From: an uncultured Bacteriovorax sp.
Lineage (GTDB): Bacteria; Bdellovibrionota; Bacteriovoracia; Bacteriovoracales; Bacteriovoracaceae
Reading direction: 5' to 3'
DNA: 11,771 nucleotides
NCBI GenBank assembly: GCA_943914745.1
Contig: CALUDF010000061.1
Location: 1 to 11,771, forward strand
Below the pieces are notes generated by a model, which worked only from the letters and a program-made list of their open reading frames with translations, was not told the origin of the DNA and made no database searches. The translations under genes were made by a program, and so were the position numbers. Shown here in pieces: positions 1 to 6,635 of the stretch. Every line of letters begins with the position of its first letter. Within the stretch, counting starts at the first letter, position 1.

Positions 1-1
1 G

Positions 2-442
2 CTTTTAACTTTAAGCACGGCCTTTGCCAGTGAGTTTAAATTGGTTAAGGTAAAAGAGCTTGGGGTGATGAAGACAAAAGTTATTTTTCAAAGCTTGGAC
101 GTCAAGCGTGTGAAAAAATCGAATATCGTGCGCGGAAAAATCGTCACTCAGTGGGGAACTCAGGTTTTTGAAGTCGTTAATGCCTACTACCTTTGTAACG
201 CTAAAAACTTGTGTGCTCTGACTGATTACGAAAGACTGGCGACATATGAGTCTTGTAAGGTAAAAAATAGTAAAGTGTCATGCACAAAGAAAATTTCAGG
301 AGAGATGACAGAGAGCTTTTCTCGCGATGTGATTACAGAAAATCCTGATGAAGTGATTAACGAGTACGACAATGCGAGAGTGGGGGAAGATGAGACTGAG
401 TTCCCGGCGCGCATCCAGGATGAATACTCAGATATCTTTTAA
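2..442 (+). CDS. Exported Cys-containing protein of unknown function, 5' end cut by the window edge
   Basis: The reading frame is open from base 2, and its first residues read LLTLSTAFASEF. This is the end of a signal peptide with a good signal peptidase I site (AFA before SEF, cleavage near base 28/29), so the true start lies left of the window and the in-frame TTG at 41 is unlikely to be used. The mature part is about 137 residues. It begins basic (KVKELGVMKTK, then LDVKRVKKS), has four cysteines in its middle (around bases 193-286) that could form disulfides in the periplasm, and ends in a strongly acidic tail (GEDETEF, then QDEYSDIF). I recognise no family. The thermonuclease gene starts 12 bases after the stop, so the two are probably co-transcribed. 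Being exported is well supported; the function is unknown. Confidence 0.75.
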   Translation, partial: LLTLSTAFASEFKLVKVKELGVMKTKVIFQSLDVKRVKKSNIVRGKIVTQWGTQVFEVVNAYYLCNAKNLCALTDYERLATYESCKVKNSKVSCTKKISGEMTESFSRDVITENPDEVINEYDNARVGEDETEFPARIQDEYSDIF

Positions 443-454
443 TTCAGTAATTCA

Positions 455-1111
455 ATGAAACAAATCTTTTTCATTTCTTTCTTATTGCTGGCCTTTCAGG
501 CGGTCTCTGCAAAAACGATCACCGGAAAGGTCTTAAGCATTCATGACGGGGACACTCTCACATTTCTGCCTAGTGGAGCAGAGGCCAAAAAGGCCAAGCT
601 TCGTCTTCTCGGCGTAGACACTCCAGAGATCGACTTTAATGGAGCGACTCAAGGGGAAAGCGCACAGAAGGCGCTGAGTTTCTTAAAAAGTCTTCTGCCT
701 CTTAATTCCGTCATTCAAATCGAACTCTCAGATAAGAATATGGATTCTAATAACCGCTATCTTGGGCAAGTCATTTTTAATGGCATTGATTTGAATTTGG
801 AAATGCTTAAGGCCGGCTGGGGAGCTCTCTATTTCATTTATCCTTATGATAAAAAAGTTTTTGTAAAATACAGTGAAGCCGCTCAAAAGGCTTTCGAGGA
901 TAAAGCAGGTCTCTTCTCGGAAGGATTCTCCCATGTCTTACTCCCGTATATATTTCGCCAGGAAGAAAAAGGAATTCCAGGAACAAACCTGGTGGGGAAT
1001 TTCAAGACCAAAAAGCTTTTTTCACCTGAAGACATCCAATCAGTGCCACATTATCACCGAGTCTTCTTCTCCAATGAAAATACAGCGCTTGGACAGGGTT
1101 TTAGCTGGTAG
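455..1111 (+). CDS. Secreted thermonuclease-family (SNase-like) nuclease
   Basis: This is a 218-residue protein. It has a signal peptide (residues 1-19, hydrophobic core FFISFLLLAF, cleavage after VSA) and a staphylococcal-nuclease OB-fold domain at about 20-157. The catalytic set of Staphylococcus nuclease is complete: D31-G-D33-T for calcium, R50 in LRLLGVDTPE, D55, E58, and R101 in NNRYLGQV (equivalents of D19, D21, R35, D40, E43 and R87). The family cleaves DNA and RNA with calcium; here it should act in the periplasm or outside the cell. About 60 residues follow the nuclease core (from FSHVLLPYIF to the end, including a VPHYHRVFF stretch), which is longer than the minimal domain and not assigned. 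No clear Shine-Dalgarno sequence precedes the ATG, which fits translation coupled to the upstream gene. Roles in nutrient scavenging or degrading prey or extracellular DNA are inference. Confidence 0.9.
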   Translation: MKQIFFISFLLLAFQAVSAKTITGKVLSIHDGDTLTFLPSGAEAKKAKLRLLGVDTPEIDFNGATQGESAQKALSFLKSLLPLNSVIQIELSDKNMDSNNRYLGQVIFNGIDLNLEMLKAGWGALYFIYPYDKKVFVKYSEAAQKAFEDKAGLFSEGFSHVLLPYIFRQEEKGIPGTNLVGNFKTKKLFSPEDIQSVPHYHRVFFSNENTALGQGFSW

Positions 1112-1144
1112 ATTTTCTCTTTTTTATTAAGGCATAATGAATGA

Positions 1145-2467
1145 ATGCCAATCAAATCAAAAAAACAAAACACTAAGTATTCCGTTATTGATTTAGAAAC
1201 AACCGGGGCCAACAGCTTTGGGCAAAAGATCATCGAGATCGCAATCATTAACTATGATGGCGATAAGGTGGAAGAGGTCTGGAGTACGTTGATTAACCCA
1301 GAAAAAAGCATCACTCATGGGATTACCATGATTACAGGGATCACCAATGAGATGGTCGCCGAAGCCCCAAAGTTTTATGAAGTCGCAAAGAAAATTGTCG
1401 AAATGACAGAGGGGAGAGTCTTTGTCGCTCACAATGTTTTTTTCGATTATCGTTTTTTACAGAGAGAGTTTTTGGATTTAGGTTACACCTATAAGCGCGA
1501 TGTTTTTTGCACATGTAAAACGTCGCGCACTGTTTTTTTAGGTCTTCCTTCCTATTCATTGCGCTCCTTATGCGAGCATTTTAAGATTAAAAGAAAGTCG
1601 GCCCACCGTGCCCTCTCTGATGCTGAAGACTGCCTGGCCGTCTTGCAAAAAATTGAAGGCGTCCAGGATATCTCCGTCATGCGCGAGGAACTCGACCATC
1701 TCATTCCCGCACAGCTTGAAGACTTTAGTTTTGAGAATTATCCAGAGTCTCCGGGTCTTTATTTCATGTATGACAAGGACAATGCCCTTCTTTATGTTGG
1801 GAAAAGCAAAAACATACGCGGAAGGCTTAAGCAACACTTCAAGCAATTTCATGGAATGCACAAAGAGGAAGCCCTAAAAACTCGCGTCTCCAGGGTGGAT
1901 TTCCTAGAGTGCTATCACGATCTTCCGACAAGTCTTTTGGAGTTGCATTTCATCAAAACGCAAAAGCCGTTTTTCAACAGGGCCGGGCGCAGGAAGAATT
2001 TTCGTTACGGCCTAAAGCTCATTGAGCCTTCAGAGCATACCCATCCGGGGGAGGAGCTTAAAGTGACGAAGGTGATGGAAGGGGTGCCGCTTTTATATTC
2101 ATTTGGATCAAAGCATAGTGCAGCCAGGGAGCGCGAGAGGATTTTTCTCAATGCTTTTGGAGTGAGCTCTGAGATGATGAATTTCTCCGCTCAGATGCAT
2201 AACTATAAGAAGGTGCTGGGTCCTGAGAGCTATTATAAAAAAATAAAAAAACACTACGAAGAAAAAGTTCAGGAGCTTCCCGATGTGGACATTGAAAAGC
2301 GCAATTGGGGACTTTCAATTCAGGAGAATGCACTAAAGTCAATCTGGATAAAAGATCAGGTCTTTAAAATAGAAGAAACGCCTGATATGCGCTCAATCTT
2401 GCTGTCTTCTTTAAAACGAACGCTTAAGCGAAATGTTTCTGGCTGTGCTTTGCCACTGTCTCAATGA
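1145..2467 (+). CDS. DEDDh 3'-5' exonuclease fused to a GIY-YIG endonuclease domain
   Basis: This is a 440-residue two-nuclease protein. Residues 11-172 form a DnaQ-like exonuclease with all DEDDh metal ligands: D16 and E18 in VIDLETTG, D101 in AHNVFFDYRFL, and H154 and D159 in HRALSDAEDC. Residues 200-282 form a GIY-YIG domain of the UvrC/Cho type: GLYFMYD, LLYVGKSKNIRGRL with the catalytic-type Arg (R225 or R227), E266, and N278. The last 160 residues resemble the C-terminal part of other exonuclease/GIY-YIG fusions, including a GPESYYKKI remnant where relatives carry a Cys-rich CxGAC...ES-YN motif; those cysteines are absent here. A role in excision-type DNA repair is plausible from the family. 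The start is ATG with only a weak upstream TAAGG, and a CATAAT hexamer lies at 1133-1138. The 3' end overlaps the convergent response regulator by 44 bases. Confidence 0.9.
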   Translation: MPIKSKKQNTKYSVIDLETTGANSFGQKIIEIAIINYDGDKVEEVWSTLINPEKSITHGITMITGITNEMVAEAPKFYEVAKKIVEMTEGRVFVAHNVFFDYRFLQREFLDLGYTYKRDVFCTCKTSRTVFLGLPSYSLRSLCEHFKIKRKSAHRALSDAEDCLAVLQKIEGVQDISVMREELDHLIPAQLEDFSFENYPESPGLYFMYDKDNALLYVGKSKNIRGRLKQHFKQFHGMHKEEALKTRVSRVDFLECYHDLPTSLLELHFIKTQKPFFNRAGRRKNFRYGLKLIEPSEHTHPGEELKVTKVMEGVPLLYSFGSKHSAARERERIFLNAFGVSSEMMNFSAQMHNYKKVLGPESYYKKIKKHYEEKVQELPDVDIEKRNWGLSIQENALKSIWIKDQVFKIEETPDMRSILLSSLKRTLKRNVSGCALPLSQ

Positions 2468-2825
2468 GTTCATTGACGTCCATTGGCTTTTTGATTTTGG
2501 TTACATTCGACGGCATATTAATCAGGTCCTCTTTTGGATTTCCCTTTGCTGTCGTGATGATGATGGGAAGTTTTGCCAGGTCGTTGGCGTGGTTATGGAT
2601 TAAATAGTCCATAACCTGAAGGCCAGTCATGACAGGCATCATGAGATCAAGAATCACGCAATCAGGAAGAGCGTCTTTTGGGCAAGCGATTAGATAATCC
2701 AGTCCAATGCGGCCATTCTCGGCCGTTTTTGTCTCATATCCCTCATCGACCAGGATTTCTGAAACGAGTTCGCGAATATCCATATCGTCTTCGATGATGA
2801 GCACTGTCTTTTTATCATTTGTCAT
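2424..2825 (-). CDS. Single-domain CheY-like response regulator
   Basis: This is a 133-residue receiver domain with no output domain. The acidic pocket is E12-D13-D14, the phospho-acceptor is D60 in CVILDLMMP, the switch residue is T91 or T92 in IIITTAKG, and the conserved Lys is K113 in IKKPMD. Proteins of this kind relay phosphate from a histidine kinase to a partner by protein contact. No kinase gene is in view. A chemoreceptor lies about 0.9 kb away but is transcribed in the other direction, so a link is only a guess. The GGGAT ribosome binding site, eight bases from the ATG, is embedded in a 12-base perfect palindrome (2834-2845). The 3' end runs 44 bases into the convergent exonuclease gene. 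The C-terminal helix (ELIETVAKHSQKHFA) has normal length for the family, so the extension more likely belongs to the exonuclease. Confidence 0.93.
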   Translation of the reverse strand: MTNDKKTVLIIEDDMDIRELVSEILVDEGYETKTAENGRIGLDYLIACPKDALPDCVILDLMMPVMTGLQVMDYLIHNHANDLAKLPIIITTAKGNPKEDLINMPSNVTKIKKPMDVNELIETVAKHSQKHFA

Positions 2826-2833
2826 TTTTTATT

Positions 2834-2845
2834 ATCCCATGGGAT
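2834..2845. promoter_or_regulatory. 12-bp perfect palindrome covering the response-regulator ribosome binding site
   Basis: ATCCCATGGGAT is its own reverse complement. On the minus strand its right half supplies the GGGAT that best serves as Shine-Dalgarno for the gene starting at 2825. It could be an operator or a small self-complementary site that limits ribosome access, or it could be chance. Only the palindrome itself is seen. Confidence 0.35.
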
Positions 2846-2904
2846 TAAGATCTTTGGGGAAACTCTACATTGCTCATGCCTGAAGCACAATGAAATTTAT
2901 AGGA

Positions 2905-3501
2905 TTACGCGTTCTGCCATCTGGATAATTCATGTTTTAACACACTCAAATGATAATTCTCCTGCTCTGGTGTGTACCGATGTTCTAAATGAAAAGGACA
3001 AAGTTTTCTCCCAATAGAGAAGCTCTCGGCAATCAAGCATGGTTTAGAGCATGTTGGGCATGGAGATTCCCAGTCAGGCATGCTCTTTTCTTCAAGAGAC
3101 TGTGTGGTGAGGAGAACTCCACGAAAGCCAAACCAAGGTCCATAACCGCATGAAAGATCCGGCCCCATCGGAGTGGGGTGGGAGAGATTAAAATGTCTTC
3201 CGATTTGTTGAAGTGGCAAGAGATAGAGGTCATTTGGAAAGAGAATTTCAAGGCCGCCCTCAAAAAAAGTTTTTCTCATCTCTTCCATGACATTGACTGT
3301 GTGTGAGTCGATGGGATCACTCCCTTCTTTTGTAGGAAGTTTTTCCCAGAGAAGTTTTCCTCCGCTTGCTAACAAAATGAGATTTTTTTCTTTTTGTTCT
3401 GGAGATAAAACAGTCTCAAGGCAAGCTATCTTCTTTGCCTTTGCGACCAAAAGGATATTAAATCCTCTTTCTTCTAAATAGCTCTCTATCTTATTGATCA
3501 C
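2905..3501 (-). CDS. Short QueG/ferredoxin-type redox protein relative, cysteine-poor
   Basis: This is a 198-residue soluble protein with no signal peptide. The order of motifs resembles the family of reductases and ferredoxin-like proteins related to epoxyqueuosine reductase QueG and the B12-handling protein MMACHC: DPIDSHT (62-68), a LFPNDLYLLPLQQIGRHF segment (87-104), GYGPWFGFRGVLLTT (119-133), C148-P-T-C151-S-K-P-C155, and a terminal HRYTPEQENYH (174-184). Longer relatives carry enough cysteines for two 4Fe-4S clusters. Here only CxxCxxxC plus C168 remain, so two clusters are not possible and even one would need C168 or another ligand. The start is GTG with an AAAGGA about 12 bases upstream. 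The response regulator follows 79 bases downstream on the same strand. The gene is well supported as coding; the family assignment is from remembered motif order and is tentative. Confidence 0.6.
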   Translation of the reverse strand: MINKIESYLEERGFNILLVAKAKKIACLETVLSPEQKEKNLILLASGGKLLWEKLPTKEGSDPIDSHTVNVMEEMRKTFFEGGLEILFPNDLYLLPLQQIGRHFNLSHPTPMGPDLSCGYGPWFGFRGVLLTTQSLEEKSMPDWESPCPTCSKPCLIAESFSIGRKLCPFHLEHRYTPEQENYHLSVLKHELSRWQNA

Positions 3502-3529
3502 GCCCTGAACGATTCCTTTAAAAGTGTGA

Positions 3530-3562
3530 GGTAAGCCTGACTTAATTTTTATAAGGCCTACC
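3530..3562 (-). promoter_or_regulatory. Inverted repeat in the leader of the QueG-like gene
   Basis: Arms 3530-3538 and 3554-3562 (GGTAGGCCT and AGGCTTACC, read on the minus strand) form a nine-pair stem with one G-U wobble and a 15-base AT-rich loop. It ends 28 bases upstream of the GTG start at 3501. The mispair is a wobble only on the minus strand, which favours a function in that transcript. No T-run follows, so it is not a classic terminator. It could be a leader hairpin or a protein-binding site. Confidence 0.3.
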
Positions 3563-3643
3563 CTAAGCTTGGCCGGACTTTATAAACCTAAGCCTCCACA
3601 TTTATTAAAAAATGAATAGTTGCTTAAAAGCTTCTTTATTAAA

Positions 3644-3661
3644 ACATGATTTTTCTCATGT
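3644..3661. repeat. Small inverted repeat upstream of the chemoreceptor gene
   Basis: ACATGA (3644-3649) and TCATGT (3656-3661) are perfect inverted repeats around a six-base T-rich loop, 57 bases before the chemoreceptor start. Its position suits an operator or leader hairpin, but a six-base arm can occur by chance. Confidence 0.25.
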
Positions 3662-3705
3662 CTAGAAACTTTAGCGGCCCTACGAACAGAAAAACAAATG
3701 AAAAC

Positions 3706-3711
3706 GGGGGA
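3706..3711 (+). promoter_or_regulatory. Ribosome binding site that decides the chemoreceptor start
   Basis: GGGGGA sits seven bases before the ATG at 3719. The earlier in-frame ATG at 3698 has only A-rich sequence (CAGAAAAACAA) in front of it and would place this purine block inside the coding region. The start at 3719 is therefore preferred. Confidence 0.65.
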
Positions 3712-3718
3712 ACGTTTT

Positions 3719-5398
3719 ATGAAGAGCTTTGAGCGCTTCAAATTCAGCACAAAAATTCTTTTAATTGTCGGGGTCTCTTGCCTTATTTGCGCGGGGACAT
3801 CCATCGGAGTGGCCCTTTACTTTGCCAATGTGGACCTAAAAAAGGGCATTGAGGAGAAGGCGACGACCATCCATTCTCGCCTGGAAGCTGCCACCGAGTT
3901 TGTGGCCTTGCAGGGCGGTCTCACACCCATTGTAGAGCGCATGAAGGGGAAATATAAGTCTGATCTTGAAATGAGTGATGCGGACAAATTAGAGGTCTTA
4001 AAACAGGTTCCCATTTTTGCGGCCATGAAGATTGGAGCAAAGGATGCTGAGGCGGAAGGATACTCTTTTAGAGTTTTCTCTGATGAACCTCGCAAAAAAG
4101 AAAACCAGGCCACAAATTTTGAGCTTTCTATCTTTAAAAAGTTTGAAGCTAATAAAGAGTTAAAAAAGTATGTTCATGATGACGGGGCCAATGTCACCGT
4201 TTATAGGCCAGTAAGGCTCTCAGAGTCTCAGGGCTGCATGACTTGTCATGGAGACCCGGCGACTAGCCCGTGGGGCAATGGAAAAGATATTTTAGGCCAC
4301 AAGATGGAGAACTGGCGCGATGGAAAACTCCATGGAGTCTTTGCCATCACGACGGACGTAAAGAAGACGGCAGTGATTAGGAAAGTGGACAAAAATAATT
4401 TGAAGATCGTCCTCTTTGGACTTATTCCGATTGCCGTTGCGGTGGGCTTTGCCTTTTTCCTTATCAAAGGGCCATTGGAAAACCTAAAAAAAGTTGCAGA
4501 GGTCCTCTCCGGGGTAAGCTCCAACGTGGCCAACTCCTCAGAGAATATGAAATCCAATTCATCGGGGCTTTCTCAGTCAAATGTTGAGCAGACGGCTTCT
4601 CTTCAGCAAACGGCCGCTTCTTTGGAAGAAGTTGGAGCGATGATAAAAAAGACCTCTGATTACGCCGGCTCCACTTCCAAGGCCTCTTCAGTCTCTAGAG
4701 AAAAGGCCCAAAGGGGAAGTGAGATCGTTTTAAAGATGATCCATTCGATGGAAGAGATCAATCTCTCAAATGAAACGATCCGTGGTGAGATCAATCACTC
4801 AAACCAGGAATTCGCCGAAATCGTCAAACTCATCCACGACATTGGGGATAAGACGAAAGTGATTAATGATATTGTTTTCCAGACGAAGCTTCTGTCGTTT
4901 AACGCTTCCGTTGAAGCGGCCCGTGCAGGAGAGAACGGAAAAGGATTTGCGGTGGTCGCTGAGGAAGTTGGAAACCTTGCCCGCGTCAGTGGGGAGGCGG
5001 CCACAGAGATTGGCAGCATGTTGGGCGAGAGCATTCAGACTGTTGAGCGCATCGTTCACGACACGAAGATAAAAGTCGACAAGCTCCTCTCGGAAGGAGC
5101 CGCCAAAGTGGAGTTTGGCAGCTCTGTGGCCCGCGACTGCGGTGATATCTTAGAAGAGATCGTCAGCAATATTAAAGTGACTTCAGAAATGGCCCTGGAG
5201 ATTTCTAATGCCAGTGTTGAGCAGGCGCAGGGAATAGGTGAGATCACGAAAGCGATGGGGCAATTAGATATTGTCACCCAGGACAACACTCATACCTCGC
5301 AAGAGCTCTCCAGCGTGGCCGAAAATTTAAATACTGATGCCGTGGAACTTGAAAAAGTGGTCTCGGATCTTTTAAAGACGGTCAATGGGGCAGCTTAA
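3719..5398 (+). CDS. Methyl-accepting chemotaxis protein with periplasmic haem c (DUF3365/Tll0287-like) sensor
   Basis: The protein is 559 residues from the preferred start (566 from the ATG at 3698). Transmembrane helix 1 is at about 12-37. A periplasmic domain of about 190 residues follows, with a CMTCH haem c attachment motif (C173, C176, H177) preceded by NVTVYRPVRLSESQG. This is the layout of DUF3365/Tll0287-like sensors. Helix 2 is at about 227-249. A long cytoplasmic coiled coil follows, with the kinase-control tip FQTKLLSFNASVEAARAGE then NGKGFAVVAEEV (about 387-417) and likely methylation sites around ASLQQTAASLEEV. Only about 40 residues separate helix 2 from the signalling helices, and no normal HAMP domain is visible. 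There is no C-terminal CheR/CheB-tethering pentapeptide. It likely senses redox state or a diatomic gas through haem and controls a CheA kinase; the ligand is inference. Its stop shares a CTTAAG with the convergent methyltransferase stop. Confidence 0.92.
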   Translation: MKSFERFKFSTKILLIVGVSCLICAGTSIGVALYFANVDLKKGIEEKATTIHSRLEAATEFVALQGGLTPIVERMKGKYKSDLEMSDADKLEVLKQVPIFAAMKIGAKDAEAEGYSFRVFSDEPRKKENQATNFELSIFKKFEANKELKKYVHDDGANVTVYRPVRLSESQGCMTCHGDPATSPWGNGKDILGHKMENWRDGKLHGVFAITTDVKKTAVIRKVDKNNLKIVLFGLIPIAVAVGFAFFLIKGPLENLKKVAEVLSGVSSNVANSSENMKSNSSGLSQSNVEQTASLQQTAASLEEVGAMIKKTSDYAGSTSKASSVSREKAQRGSEIVLKMIHSMEEINLSNETIRGEINHSNQEFAEIVKLIHDIGDKTKVINDIVFQTKLLSFNASVEAARAGENGKGFAVVAEEVGNLARVSGEAATEIGSMLGESIQTVERIVHDTKIKVDKLLSEGAAKVEFGSSVARDCGDILEEIVSNIKVTSEMALEISNASVEQAQGIGEITKAMGQLDIVTQDNTHTSQELSSVAENLNTDAVELEKVVSDLLKTVNGAA

Positions 5399-6204
5399 GT
5401 AAAGAAGCGCTCAGAGAGTTCGCTAAGACCTAACTCCCCCAAGATCTCGCTTAGTCTTTGGGCCGCTTTTTTCTTGTTCGTATCCGGATTGAATTTCGCG
5501 ATGATGAGCTCATTTTTCATGGAGTGCTCCCATCCCACAAGTTCAGTGACAGTGACTTGGTAGCCGTGGGCCTCAAGCTGGAGGCAGCGAAGAACGTTGG
5601 TGAGCTGGCTGCCAAACTCTCTGGTGTGCAGAGGGTGCCTCCAGATTTCACTCAATGATGTTTTGGTTTGCGCTTTATTCTTGCGAAGAACTGAGGCCAC
5701 TTCCGCCTGGCAACATGGAACAAGCACCATGAACTGGCTTTTTTTCTGCAGGGCAAATTTAATGGCGTCATCAGTCGCTGTATTGCAAGCGTGCAGGGCC
5801 GTGACCATATCGATTTGTTCAGGCAAGGAAGAGTCGTTCATTGAGGCTTCAACTGAAAGATTGAGAAATTTCATGCGAGAGAAATCACAGTCGCGGGCAA
5901 GCTCAATTGATTTTTTTACCAGCTCATCACGAGTCTCGATCCCGTAAATAGTCCCCTGTCCCTGCTCTTTAAAAAACAGGTCATAAATAATAAAACCCAA
6001 ATAGGATTTTCCGGCCCCGTGGTCGACAAGAGTGTAATTGTCTTTTTTGGCCGCCAGCTCTTTTAAGAGTGGCTCGATGAAATTAAAGAGGTGATAGACC
6101 TGCTTGAGTTTTCTTCTGCTGTCTTGATTGAGCTTGCCGTCTCTGGTGAGGATATGCAGCTCTTGTAAGAGTTTTACGGATTGGTTGGGTCTTAATTCTG
6201 TCAT
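5395..6204 (-). CDS. SAM-dependent methyltransferase, Methyltransf_32 type
   Basis: This is a 269-residue soluble protein. The SAM-binding motif I is VDHGAGKSYLGF (60-71), with the acidic residue that binds the ribose at E90 (IYGIETRDEL). A further family signature is ALHACNTATDDAI (136-148), followed by VPCCQAE (162-168), where many relatives also carry PCC. The C-terminal GYQVTVTELVGWEHSMKNE block matches the end of the family core, which is shared with eukaryotic METTL25 and GSTCD proteins. The substrate is not known to me; RNA or protein are both possible. No Shine-Dalgarno sequence precedes the ATG (the bases just before it are CTGCCCCC). The gene is separated by a terminator from the small gene upstream, so it needs its own promoter, possibly around TATACAAT near 6230. 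Its stop codon overlaps the chemoreceptor stop by a few bases. Confidence 0.82.
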   Translation of the reverse strand: MTELRPNQSVKLLQELHILTRDGKLNQDSRRKLKQVYHLFNFIEPLLKELAAKKDNYTLVDHGAGKSYLGFIIYDLFFKEQGQGTIYGIETRDELVKKSIELARDCDFSRMKFLNLSVEASMNDSSLPEQIDMVTALHACNTATDDAIKFALQKKSQFMVLVPCCQAEVASVLRKNKAQTKTSLSEIWRHPLHTREFGSQLTNVLRCLQLEAHGYQVTVTELVGWEHSMKNELIIAKFNPDTNKKKAAQRLSEILGELGLSELSERFFT

Positions 6205-6251
6205 GGGGGCAGATTAGTGAAAAAGGGGGTGATTGTATAGAGAGGAGAGGG

Positions 6252-6286
6252 AAAAAGCGCGGCCCAGTGAAAAAAATTCACTGGGC
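6252..6286 (-). terminator. Intrinsic terminator of the 69-residue small protein gene
   Basis: A perfect ten-pair stem (GCCCAGTGAA at 6262-6271 with TTCACTGGGC at 6277-6286) closes a five-base loop. On the minus strand it begins nine bases past the stop of the small gene and is followed by CGCGC and then TTTTT (6256-6252). The T-run is a few bases further from the stem than usual, so termination may be imperfect. No plus-strand gene ends nearby, so the minus orientation is preferred. Confidence 0.65.
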
Positions 6287-6295
6287 ATGAGGGTT

Positions 6296-6505
6296 TTAGT
6301 GCCCTAATTTTTGCGATTTGAGTTCGAAGGGAGGTAAGATAACTTCTTCTTGGACAGAGACTCTCGATTGAATACAGTCAGCGGCTTGGGCCATTGGCAT
6401 GATCACAAGTGCGCTAATGATGGCAATTAAAAGGGCAACTCCAGCAAGGATTATTTTCTCTTTATCGAGATTGATCGCTTTCGCTTTTACTAAAGGATTT
6501 TTCAT
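6296..6505 (-). CDS. Small exported or single-span membrane protein, 69 residues
   Basis: The N-terminus is basic (MKNPLVKAKAINLDKEK). A hydrophobic helix follows (residues 18-37) and ends in PMAQAAD, which is a good signal peptidase I site after residue 41. If cleaved, the product is a 28-residue peptide with one cysteine (C44) and the sequence EEVILPPFELKSQKLGH at its end; if not, it is an inner-membrane protein with a short periplasmic tail. The gene is strongly supported despite its size: AAGGAG lies seven bases before the ATG, and a ten-pair hairpin terminator follows the stop, so it is a transcription unit of its own. It is transcribed away from the DUF3445 gene, with 201 bases between them. 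I recognise no family. One cysteine next to the cleavage point is not a proper lipobox, so a lipoprotein is unlikely. Confidence 0.75.
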   Translation of the reverse strand: MKNPLVKAKAINLDKEKIILAGVALLIAIISALVIMPMAQAADCIQSRVSVQEEVILPPFELKSQKLGH

Positions 6506-6512
6506 TGAAAGA

Positions 6513-6518
6513 CTCCTT
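6513..6518 (-). promoter_or_regulatory. Strong ribosome binding site of the small protein gene
   Basis: On the minus strand AAGGAG precedes the ATG at 6505 by seven bases, the best-placed Shine-Dalgarno sequence among the minus-strand genes here. It suggests the small protein is made at a high level. Confidence 0.75.
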
Positions 6519-6575
6519 TTTTCCTTTGTTCTACAGCCTTATTATCGTCCCTTTATAGACAAGGTGGTATTCGAT

Positions 6576-6605
6576 AAAATCAATGTCTTCATTCAGAAAA
6601 TCAAT
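6576..6605. repeat. 9-bp direct repeat, AAAATCAAT, two copies 21 bp apart
   Basis: Copies lie at 6576-6584 and 6597-6605 in the region between the divergent small protein and DUF3445 genes. The 21-base period equals two helical turns, as expected for a tandem binding site of a regulator, but both copies are AT-rich and could be chance. Confidence 0.25.
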
Positions 6606-6635
6606 AGATATAAAGGAAAAAAATCGAGAATACTT

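Noticed and set aside
41..442. Start of the first gene at the TTG codon at 41
   Set aside because: The frame is open to the window edge and encodes the end of a signal peptide (TAFASEF) before this codon, so the real start is outside the window.
3698..3718. Chemoreceptor start at the ATG at 3698
   Set aside because: It has no ribosome binding site; the GGGGGA at 3706-3711 is correctly placed only for the ATG at 3719.
3817..4113. Minus-strand open frame inside the chemoreceptor gene, like several others at 4246-4557 and 4795-5059
   Set aside because: They lie wholly within a gene with complete family motifs, show no motifs of their own and are antisense shadows.
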